A DNA stretch of 5,545 nt from Altererythrobacter sp. (GTDB lineage Bacteria > Pseudomonadota > Alphaproteobacteria > Sphingomonadales > Sphingomonadaceae): NCBI GenBank assembly GCA_023299945.1, contig JALZVZ010000092.1, positions 1 to 5,545 on the forward strand, given 5' to 3'. The position numbers and the translations under genes are program-made. Of the stretch, positions 1 to 5,545 are shown piece by piece. Below the pieces are notes generated by a model that did no database searches, was not told where the DNA came from, and saw nothing but the letters and a program-made list of their open reading frames with translations. Numbering within the stretch: the stretch's first letter is position 1; each line of letters begins with the position of its first letter.

Positions 1-2082
1 AGCGCCGCGCAGGCACAAGCCAGTCCAACAGCGCCAGATGACGCGTCAGCGCCTGTAGAAGTCGCTCAGGCGGATAAAGATCTTACTGACACCCCTGCCG
101 CTGCATCGCAGGGCCGTACATTTCAGCCTACATATTTCGAACGCTTCGCCCCGCGCAGCGCGCTCGATATGATTGAGCAAATCCCCGGTTTTCAATTGCA
201 AGGCGGCGGCGGCAATGGCGGCCGCGGTCTGGGTCAAGCGACACAAAATGTGCTGGTCAATGGGGAGCGGCTTTCCAGCAAGTCTGACAGTGCGCAGGAT
301 CAATTGCGCCGTATCCCTGCTAGCGATGTGGTACGGATCGAGATTGTCGATGGCACCAGCCTCGATGTGCCGGGCCTGTCAGGCCAAGTCGCCAATGTTG
401 TTATAGATTTGCAAGGCATTTCCGGCACTTTTGAATGGAAAGGCCGTTACCGCGAGACCGCTTTGTCGCCGGAATTTTACGGCGGCGAAATATCAGTGGC
501 AGGCACGACAGGCGATCTGACCTTCACCTTAGCGCTCGACAATCCCAACAATCGCTTCGGATCAGATGGCCCCACGACCATCCGCGACAGTTCAGGCGCG
601 CTGATTGCCACTGAAGAAACGCGGTTTAGAGGCCGGTTTGACAAGCCCACTTTGTCAGCCAATCTCGGCTATGATTTTGGCAATGATGTCAGCGCCACAT
701 TCAACGCATCCTATGCGCGCAGCTATTTCCGCCGAAATTCTGCTGAGGATATATCCGGCCCCGCAATCGATGCCAATTTGCGCGCCATCAGTTTTCGCGA
801 AGACGGCTATGAATATGAATTTGGCGGCGACGTCACCTTCCCTGTCGGAGCTGGCAGCTTAAAGCTGATCGGAGTTGAACGGTTTGACCGTGAAGATGCG
901 GTGCAAACGGTGACAGAAACCTTTGAAGCGCCGAGCATTGCACAAACCGGCAGCCGCTTCACCCGGCTGGACGGTATTGGCGAGCGCATTGGCCGGGCAG
1001 AATACAGCTTCCCGTTGTTTGGCGCAGATTGGCAAATTGCCGGCGAGGCAGCGTTTAACCGGCTCGACAGGATATCGCGCCTGTTTGAACTGGACGGCGC
1101 AGGCGACTTCATCGAGGAAGATTTTCCAGAAGGCACAGGCGGAGTGACCGAGGACCGCTATGATGTCTCGGTCAGCTTTAGCAAAAGCCTGACCCCCCGC
1201 CTCAGCCTGCAAGCCACCGCCGCCTATGAATTTTCGACGCTGAAACAAACGGGTAGCGCGGCTAATGATCGCAGCTTCAAACGGCCGAAGGGTTCCGCAT
1301 CCCTCAGCTGGAACAATGGCGCAGGCCTCGACATTACCCTGACAGGGGAACGCCGCATTGGACAATTGTCCTTTGGCGACTTTCTAGCGCGCGTAAATTT
1401 GGCTGATGAGAATGGCAATTCCGGCAATAATGAATTGGTCGCGTCGCAAACTTGGGAAGCCCAGCTGGAGATCAATAAGAGCCTTGGCGAATGGGGCTCG
1501 ACCACCCTGCTTGCCCAGCAGCGCTGGATTGAGGATTTTCTCACCCTTGTGCCGCTTGATGATTTGAGCGGAGAGGCACGCGGAAATGTTCCCTCAGCGC
1601 GGCGGACAGAAATTGAATGGACCACCACTCTAAAGCTGGATCCGCTTGGGTGGAAAGGCGCGCAATTGGATCTGCGACTGGAATATGAAGAGGGCGAATT
1701 TCGCGATCCTTTAACCGGGGAACTGACCGATTTTTCAACGGGACGCGACCGCGAAGCTGACATTGAATTGCGGCATGATATTCCCGGCACATCAATCGCG
1801 TATGGCGCTGCTGCAAATTATGGCCGCGATCGTCCTTTTTTCCGATTGGAAGAATTTAATCAGGAAGTCGACGGCCCTACGTTTGCGCGGGTCTATGTTG
1901 AACATAAGGACATAATGGGGCTGACGGCGCGGGCCACGCTGGGCAATCTGCTGGGCGGCCGCGACGGGGATAATCGCACGGTGTTTGACGGACCGCGAAA
2001 TATCGCACCTGTTCTTTTCACCGAAACACGCGCCCGGCGGATCGGACCGATTTTCCGGTTGGATGTCAGCGGGAATTTTTAG
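1..2082 (+). CDS. TonB-dependent outer-membrane receptor, 5' end outside the window
   Basis: This is an outer-membrane active transporter: a 22-stranded barrel with an N-terminal plug, energised by TonB-ExbB-ExbD, importing an unidentified ligand. The frame is open from base 1, giving 693 visible residues; the ATG at 169 lies inside the plug and is not the start. The first residues (SAAQAQA) resemble the end of a signal peptide with an AxA cleavage site, so only the leader is probably missing. Visible residues 40-136 form the plug: a Gly-rich stretch (about 67-76), VLVNGERL (84-91), RIEIVDG (112-118) and SGQVANVVID (127-136). Residues after about 137 are alternating aromatic and polar strands typical of the barrel. 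The last residue is Phe, the usual outer-membrane assembly signal. No convincing TonB box is seen; VEVAQ (20-24) is only a weak candidate. The gene converges on the TIR gene with no neighbour suggesting a substrate. Confidence 0.88.
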   Translation, partial: SAAQAQASPTAPDDASAPVEVAQADKDLTDTPAAASQGRTFQPTYFERFAPRSALDMIEQIPGFQLQGGGGNGGRGLGQATQNVLVNGERLSSKSDSAQDQLRRIPASDVVRIEIVDGTSLDVPGLSGQVANVVIDLQGISGTFEWKGRYRETALSPEFYGGEISVAGTTGDLTFTLALDNPNNRFGSDGPTTIRDSSGALIATEETRFRGRFDKPTLSANLGYDFGNDVSATFNASYARSYFRRNSAEDISGPAIDANLRAISFREDGYEYEFGGDVTFPVGAGSLKLIGVERFDREDAVQTVTETFEAPSIAQTGSRFTRLDGIGERIGRAEYSFPLFGADWQIAGEAAFNRLDRISRLFELDGAGDFIEEDFPEGTGGVTEDRYDVSVSFSKSLTPRLSLQATAAYEFSTLKQTGSAANDRSFKRPKGSASLSWNNGAGLDITLTGERRIGQLSFGDFLARVNLADENGNSGNNELVASQTWEAQLEINKSLGEWGSTTLLAQQRWIEDFLTLVPLDDLSGEARGNVPSARRTEIEWTTTLKLDPLGWKGAQLDLRLEYEEGEFRDPLTGELTDFSTGRDREADIELRHDIPGTSIAYGAAANYGRDRPFFRLEEFNQEVDGPTFARVYVEHKDIMGLTARATLGNLLGGRDGDNRTVFDGPRNIAPVLFTETRARRIGPIFRLDVSGNF

Positions 2083-2109
2083 GCCAGGGCCAACCGCCTC
2101 GCGCCACGA

Positions 2110-3243
2110 TCAACAATCACCAACGCGCGTAGCGGTGGATTTGAGCAAATATTCGATCTTTTGAGCCGGTCCAAACAGCTCCAAATATTCGATTGCCTTA
2201 TAATTGATGGCCGCTCCATCCTCTTGCAAATCACCGTTCACTTCGGCCTCAATGATGGAACCATTGTCCTTGCACTGAACATTACCGCTCAGCACGCCGT
2301 CCAGTATTTCCAACTCCTCAACCGGACAAGATTGAGGCGGATCAGCGGCAAATTGGCGCGCGATTGTGCCCGCGTCATTGCTGGAAAGACAGGTGGTACG
2401 CGCAGCCTCTTTCGCAAGCTCATCAACCATCGGCCTTGTGATCCCAGGCATTGTGGTTTCAAATTCGGTCAAAGCAAACTTCAGGCTGTATTTGCCCGGC
2501 TGCGGCAAGATGCTCCCGTCTTCGACCTCTGCAATATAAGCGGCTTCTTCTGGCTCATCGGGCAAGGCGAAGGCTAAAATCGTTAGCAAAAAAACGAACC
2601 CAATCGTGCCGAGTAGCAGCTTTCCCTTAGTATCCATCCCGCGCGCCGCCGGCTTTTCAGCTTCATTGGGAACGCCTGTGGCTTTCGCCAAATGGTTCGC
2701 CCCAAGACCTTCTGTTTCGGCGATTGGTGGTCCAGCCATGCGCGCCGTTTTATCCTGCTGCGATGCCGGTTTAGTGTCTGGCTCGAGCTTAGGCTCAGGT
2801 TCGGATACGCCAAGCTGTTTGCGAATGGTTTTGACCATACGCTCTACCGCTTCTTCGCGCTGGTCCATCCAGTCGATCCACTGATAATCCTGCAACCAAT
2901 AGGCGAGGCCTTGGGGCTGCAGTTCCTCGATTCTAATTGGATAAATCAGCTTATTCTGCTGTTCTGCGAGCATAATCTCGCGTTTCACATGCTTTGATTG
3001 ATCTGACCGAGCGCAAAATAGCAAAAGGATCACATCGCATTGGTTGATCTGTTCGATGATGACTTGGTCAAACGGCGTGCCAGGCTCAATATCATCGGGC
3101 GCCATCCAGCCCTTTATCCCGTGCGAGGCAAGAATACGCGAAAGGTGCCGGGCCGCGTCAACTTGCGAAGAGTGGTGGCTGATAAACGCTAATGGCTGCC
3201 GTTTAGACTGGTCGGTTTGCCCGTCGGATTTGGCGTCGTTCAA
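2110..3243 (-). CDS. TIR-domain membrane protein with periplasmic DUF3617-like C-terminus
   Basis: Seen: 377 residues starting at TTG, with AAGGA seven bases upstream; the first internal Met (47) lies inside the TIR fold, so TTG is the sensible start. Residues 17-145 match a bacterial TIR domain: AFISHHSSQ (19-27), GWMAPDDIEPG (45-55), DVILLLF (70-76), HVKREI (85-90) and YPIRI (101-105). Glu89 aligns with the catalytic glutamate of NAD+-cleaving TIRs (SARM1 Glu642). Residues 146-207 are a Pro/Glu/Lys-rich, probably disordered linker. Residues 209-227 form one hydrophobic helix, with Lys206/Lys208 before it and Asp229/Glu230 after, predicting N-in, C-out topology. Residues 246-377 resemble DUF3617: LPQPGKY near the start, cysteines 285, 306, 324 and 377, and a terminal RVGDC. 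Inferred: an envelope-anchored TIR enzyme or adaptor controlled from the periplasm. The TIR call is strong, the DUF3617 call moderate, and the function unknown. It lies convergent to the receptor gene and behind the tig terminator. Confidence 0.85.
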   Translation of the reverse strand: MNDAKSDGQTDQSKRQPLAFISHHSSQVDAARHLSRILASHGIKGWMAPDDIEPGTPFDQVIIEQINQCDVILLLFCARSDQSKHVKREIMLAEQQNKLIYPIRIEELQPQGLAYWLQDYQWIDWMDQREEAVERMVKTIRKQLGVSEPEPKLEPDTKPASQQDKTARMAGPPIAETEGLGANHLAKATGVPNEAEKPAARGMDTKGKLLLGTIGFVFLLTILAFALPDEPEEAAYIAEVEDGSILPQPGKYSLKFALTEFETTMPGITRPMVDELAKEAARTTCLSSNDAGTIARQFAADPPQSCPVEELEILDGVLSGNVQCKDNGSIIEAEVNGDLQEDGAAINYKAIEYLELFGPAQKIEYLLKSTATRVGDC

Positions 3244-3250
3244 ACTCTTA

Positions 3251-3255
3251 TCCTT
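3251..3255 (-). promoter_or_regulatory. Ribosome binding site of the TIR gene
   Basis: On the minus strand, AAGGA sits seven bases before the TTG at 3243. This good Shine-Dalgarno match at normal spacing decides the start in favour of TTG. The nearest upstream ATG on that strand (around 3270) is out of frame and reaches TGA within ten codons. Confidence 0.7.
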
Positions 3256-3369
3256 GCCCCTATGCCCATTTGCTCATTTGCTGTTCTACAGGGCGGCCAT
3301 GATTGTGCCTTGATCGGCGGATTATTCAATAGCCATTTTGGATTGAGCGCATTCAAACCTTGAGGGCAC

Positions 3370-3405
3370 AAAAAAGGGGCCGCTACAGCGAACTGCGCGG
3401 CCCCT
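3370..3405 (-). terminator. Rho-independent terminator of tig
   Basis: Read on the minus strand, a 9-bp GC-rich stem (AGGGGCCGC pairing with GCGGCCCCT) encloses a small inner CAG/CTG stem capped by a TTCG tetraloop. It is followed at once by six T residues. It begins 19 bases after the tig stop codon, in the right orientation to end the tig transcript before the TIR gene. The complementary strand lacks a matching T-tract after the hairpin, so it should work mainly in one direction. Confidence 0.92.
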
Positions 3406-3424
3406 ATCTAATTCGTAGCGAAAA

Positions 3425-4978
3425 TTATTTCTTAGCCGCAGGCTTCTTCGCAGGAGCTTTCTTAGGAGCCGCCTTCTTAGCCGCAGGTTTAGCCGCTGCT
3501 TTCTTGGCCGGAGCCTTCTTCGCCGCTGGCTTATCGTCTGCCTTCTTAGCGTCAGCCTTTTTAGCCGGAGCTTTCTTCGCGTCTGCCTTCTTAGGGGCCG
3601 CTTTCTTAGCAGGCGCTTTTTTCTTCTTCGCTGGCTTGGCTTCTGCTTCGTCTTCCGCTTCGATCGCGGCTTCGAGCTCTTCCTGCGTAACTTCGCGTTC
3701 CGTTATGTCAGCCTTGTCGAAGAGGAAATCGACGACTTTGTCTTCATACAAAGGCGCGCGCAGTTGAGCGGCCGCCATTGGTTCTTGCTGGACATATTCC
3801 ATGAAGCGCTGGCGATCTTCCTCGCGGTACTGCTGAGCAGCCTGCTGGATGAGCGCGGACATTTCTTGGCCCGTCACTTCAACTTTATTGGCTTGGCCAA
3901 TTTCGGACAGCAGGAGCCCCAGACGCACGCGGCGCTCGGCAATGCCGCGATATTCATCCTTGTCGTCTTCAATGCCTTTAAGAGCGGCTTCTGAATCTTC
4001 TTCGTTTGAGGCTTCTTGCTGAAGCTGCGCCCAAATTTGTTCAAACTCAGCGTTCACCATGCCCTCTGGAACGGCGAAATCATGGCCGGCTGCCAATTGG
4101 TCAAGCAGGGAACGCTTCATTTGTGTGCGCGTTAAGCCTGCGGTTTGCTGTTCGATCTGACCGCGCAGCAATTCTTTCAGCTTATCAAGGCTTTCAAGGC
4201 CCAATTGCGCGGCAAATTCATCATCAAGCTTAGTGTCTGTTTCAACCTTCACAGCTTTCACTGTGACGTCAAACTCGGCATCTTTACCAGCAAGGTGTTC
4301 TGCTTGGTAATCGGCAGGGAACGTGACCGTGATGGTTTTTTCATCGCCTGTTTTCACGCCGGTCAGCTGCTCTTCAAAGCCTGGAATGAAAGTGCCAGAA
4401 CCGATGACCAATGCTGCGTCTTCGGCCTTGCCACCTTCAAATTCAGTGCCATCAACGCGGCCAACAAAATCAACAATTAGCTGATCGCCATCGGCGGACT
4501 TTTTCGATTTGGCAGCGTCTTTATACGCTTTGTTCTGACCCGCGATGCTTTGCACCGCTTCGTCAACGGCTTCATCAGAAACCGGCACAACCAGCTTTTC
4601 AAGCTTCAGGCCATCAGTGTCAGGCGCCTCAACTTCGGGCAGAACTTCTAGCTCGATGGAAATCTCAGCGTCTTTGCCTTCTTCATAGCCTTCGCCAAGG
4701 TTCACAGCAGGCTGCATCGCGGGGCGCAAAGCCTTATCGCGCATCAAACCATCAACCGAATCGCGAATCGTATCATTCAGCGTTTGCGCGTGAATTTGTT
4801 CGCCATGCATTTTCTTGACGAGATTCGCAGGAACCTTGCCCGGACGAAAGCCCGGCATGTTGACTTGCGGTGCGACCTTTTTGATTTCCGCGTCGATCTT
4901 ATCAGTCAGCTCAGCGGCTGTGATGGTGATCGAATAGGCGCGTTTCAGGCCTGTGTTGGTGATTTCCTTGATCTGCAT
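3425..4978 (-). CDS. tig: Trigger factor, ribosome-associated chaperone, with Lys/Ala-rich tail
   Basis: Trigger factor docks at the ribosomal exit tunnel and shields nascent chains; its middle domain is an FKBP-type peptidyl-prolyl isomerase. Residues 1-115 are the ribosome-binding domain, with the docking signature GFRPGKVP (43-50). Residues about 163-244 are the isomerase domain (VDFVGRVDG, IGSGTFIPGFEEQL, GKDAEFDVTVKAV). Residues 245-430 complete the helical substrate-binding domain. The protein has 517 residues, against about 430 for the E. coli protein. The excess is an acidic segment (433-447) followed by a tail (448-517) made only of Lys, Ala, Pro and Asp. The ATG at 4978 is the first possible start, because an in-frame TGA lies just upstream. 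The Shine-Dalgarno is poor: AAGG is 16 bases away. tRNA-Leu lies 58 bases upstream on the same strand, so shared transcription is possible. clpP is not the next gene downstream. Confidence 0.96.
   Translation of the reverse strand: MQIKEITNTGLKRAYSITITAAELTDKIDAEIKKVAPQVNMPGFRPGKVPANLVKKMHGEQIHAQTLNDTIRDSVDGLMRDKALRPAMQPAVNLGEGYEEGKDAEISIELEVLPEVEAPDTDGLKLEKLVVPVSDEAVDEAVQSIAGQNKAYKDAAKSKKSADGDQLIVDFVGRVDGTEFEGGKAEDAALVIGSGTFIPGFEEQLTGVKTGDEKTITVTFPADYQAEHLAGKDAEFDVTVKAVKVETDTKLDDEFAAQLGLESLDKLKELLRGQIEQQTAGLTRTQMKRSLLDQLAAGHDFAVPEGMVNAEFEQIWAQLQQEASNEEDSEAALKGIEDDKDEYRGIAERRVRLGLLLSEIGQANKVEVTGQEMSALIQQAAQQYREEDRQRFMEYVQQEPMAAAQLRAPLYEDKVVDFLFDKADITEREVTQEELEAAIEAEDEAEAKPAKKKKAPAKKAAPKKADAKKAPAKKADAKKADDKPAAKKAPAKKAAAKPAAKKAAPKKAPAKKPAAKK
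3428..3637 (-). repeat. Degenerate repeat encoding the Lys/Ala/Pro tail of trigger factor
   Basis: This stretch encodes trigger-factor residues 448-517: 29 Lys, 27 Ala, 10 Pro and 4 Asp, and nothing else. Lysine pairs recur about every five residues in units such as APAKK, ADAKK and AAPKK. At DNA level it is an imperfect tandem array of GCx-AAG-AAG-type codons, prone to length change by slippage. Tails like this resemble histone H1-like bacterial proteins and should be disordered and strongly basic. Nucleic-acid or ribosome binding is an inference. Confidence 0.8.
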
Positions 4979-5036
4979 GAGAGTAAAACCGAAGCCTTTT
5001 CAATGATTTCAAACATCCGCATACTTTCGCAGCGAA

Positions 5037-5121
5037 TGGTGCGGGCGAAGGGACTCGAACCCCCACATCTTACGATACTGGTACCTAAAACCAGCGCGTC
5101 TACCAATTCCGCCACGCCCGC
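5037..5121 (-). tRNA. tRNA-Leu (anticodon UAG), CCA encoded
   Basis: The minus strand folds into a full cloverleaf. The 7-bp acceptor stem is GCGGGCG/CGCCCGC (5121-5115 with 5047-5041), followed by discriminator A (5040) and an encoded CCA (5039-5037). The anticodon stem is CTGGT/ACCAG around the loop TTTAGGT, giving anticodon TAG at 5087-5085. The variable arm is long (5077-5065, ATC-GTAA-GAT), as expected for class II leucine tRNAs, and the T-loop is TTCGAGT. It reads CUN leucine codons, mainly CUA. The gene points towards tig with no terminator between them. Confidence 0.96.
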
Positions 5122-5177
5122 ATTCCGAACGAGATTACGCGCTGAAGATGTCTCCTCCAACACGCGGTAAGCCGCCG

Positions 5178-5206
5178 CCTCTAATGGGGTGTATGGAAAA
5201 GGGCAA
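5178..5206 (-). promoter_or_regulatory. Possible promoter of tRNA-Leu
   Basis: On the minus strand TTGCCC (5206-5201) is followed after 17 bases by TAGAGG (5183-5178), loosely like a housekeeping -35/-10 pair. It would start transcription about 50 bases before the tRNA. The -10 match is weak, so the position is tentative, but a promoter somewhere in this 130-base divergent region is required. Confidence 0.3.
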
Positions 5207-5221
5207 GCGCCCTAACGCTTG
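5204..5221. repeat. Short inverted repeat in the tRNA-Leu / DUF3297 divergent region
   Basis: CAAGCG and CGCTTG form a perfect 6-bp inverted repeat separated by six bases, 33 bases before the DUF3297 start codon and overlapping the putative tRNA -35. It could be a transcript hairpin or a regulator site, but a repeat this short can arise by chance. Confidence 0.3.
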
Positions 5222-5242
5222 TTTGCTGACAAGTTCCCGCTT

Positions 5243-5247
5243 AAAGG
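5243..5247 (+). promoter_or_regulatory. Ribosome binding site of the DUF3297 gene
   Basis: AAAGG lies seven bases before the ATG at 5255. This selects that ATG over an in-frame TTG at 5219, whose extra twelve residues do not resemble the family. Confidence 0.65.
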
Positions 5248-5254
5248 CCCCAAA

Positions 5255-5536
5255 ATGACCGAAGAAACAAAAGCTCAAACCCCGCCCGATCACCTCGCGA
5301 TTAACCCGCGCAGCCCGCATTTTGACAGCGATGTCTTGCAACGCGGCGTTGGCATACGGTTCAAAGACCGTGTGCGCACCGACATTGAAGAATATTGCAT
5401 TTCTGAAGGTTGGGTCCGCGTTCAAGCAGGCAAAACAATGGACCGGAAGGGTCAGCCGCTCACGATTAAGCTGACCGGTCCAGTTGAGGCATGGTTTGAA
5501 GATTTGGGCGATGAACCGCCCATTGCTAAAAAGTAG
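5255..5536 (+). CDS. DUF3297 family small protein
   Basis: A 93-residue soluble protein of unknown function, recognised as DUF3297 from memory of family members, which are roughly 80-90 residues long. Characteristic blocks are PPDHLAINPRSPHF (10-23), RGVGIRF (30-36), EEYCISEGWVRV (45-56) and GQPLTIKLTGPVEAWF (66-81). There is no signal peptide or membrane segment. A single Cys48 sits within the conserved block. The first nine residues and the acidic/Lys C-terminus (82-93) look like variable ends. The start is the ATG with AAAGG at seven bases; an in-frame TTG 36 bases upstream is less likely. It is transcribed divergently from tRNA-Leu. The family occurs widely in proteobacteria with no established role, so none is offered here. 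Confidence 0.85.
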   Translation: MTEETKAQTPPDHLAINPRSPHFDSDVLQRGVGIRFKDRVRTDIEEYCISEGWVRVQAGKTMDRKGQPLTIKLTGPVEAWFEDLGDEPPIAKK

Positions 5537-5545
5537 GCGCTAAAT

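Noticed and set aside
859..1790. Long minus-strand frames (859-1365 and 1224-1790) opposite the TonB receptor
   Set aside because: They lie wholly inside the receptor coding sequence, show no domain-like composition, and have the Ser/Arg/Pro bias typical of antisense frames.
169..2082. ATG at 169 as the start of the TonB receptor
   Set aside because: The frame stays open to base 1 and the upstream residues belong to the plug domain and the mature N-terminus.
2082..2094. GGCC...GGCC near-palindrome next to the receptor stop as a terminator
   Set aside because: The arms are four bases with almost no loop and no proper T-tract after them in either direction.
3290..3360. TTGAAT motifs upstream of the TIR gene as a -35 element
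   Set aside because: No acceptable -10 is found at 16-18 bases; a promoter must exist here but cannot be placed.
3360..3767. Plus-strand 135-residue frame rich in Phe, Leu, Ala and Gly that looks like a membrane protein
   Set aside because: It is the antisense reading of the Lys/Ala repeat tail of tig; the hydrophobicity is a by-product of complementing AAG and GCx codons.
4784..5170. Plus-strand 128-residue open frame containing the phrase GLEPPHLTILVPKTSAS
   Set aside because: This is the classic artefact of translating the opposite strand of a tRNA-Leu gene, joined to antisense of the tig 5' end.
5135..5425. Minus-strand 96-residue frame opposite the DUF3297 gene
   Set aside because: It is antisense to a recognised family gene and covers the divergent regulatory region, with no recognisable domain.

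Overview
The window looks like chromosomal DNA of an alphaproteobacterium, most likely of the order Sphingomonadales (Erythrobacteraceae or Sphingomonadaceae). This rests on the moderately GC-rich coding sequence, a sphingomonad-type TonB-dependent receptor, a DUF3297 protein, a DUF3617-like domain, and a trigger factor with a long Lys/Ala tail. The assignment comes from recognising protein families, not from a database search.

Layout, left to right. Positions 1-2082 (+) hold all but the N-terminus of an outer-membrane TonB-dependent receptor; the window opens near its signal-peptide cleavage region. It converges, with a 27-base gap, on a minus-strand gene (2110-3243). That gene encodes a 377-residue protein with an N-terminal TIR domain that keeps the catalytic-position glutamate, a disordered linker, one membrane helix, and a C-terminal DUF3617-like domain predicted to be periplasmic with four cysteines. 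Next comes a strong intrinsic terminator (3370-3405), which closes the trigger factor gene tig (3425-4978, -). Upstream of tig on the same strand is tRNA-Leu(UAG) (5037-5121), 58 bases from the tig start codon. A divergent gene (5255-5536, +) encodes a 93-residue DUF3297 protein.

How the parts relate. tRNA-Leu and tig lie head-to-tail with no terminator between them and may share a transcript. The tig terminator separates them from the TIR gene, which has its own ribosome binding site with a TTG start and presumably its own promoter. The TonB receptor, the tRNA, the trigger factor and the DUF3297 gene look like ordinary housekeeping or envelope genes. The unusual element is the TIR - membrane helix - DUF3617-like protein. 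Its architecture would couple a periplasmic domain to a cytoplasmic, potentially NAD+-consuming or signalling, TIR domain. It also occupies the place downstream of tig where clpP is often found in proteobacteria. No mobile element, CRISPR array or integrase is visible.
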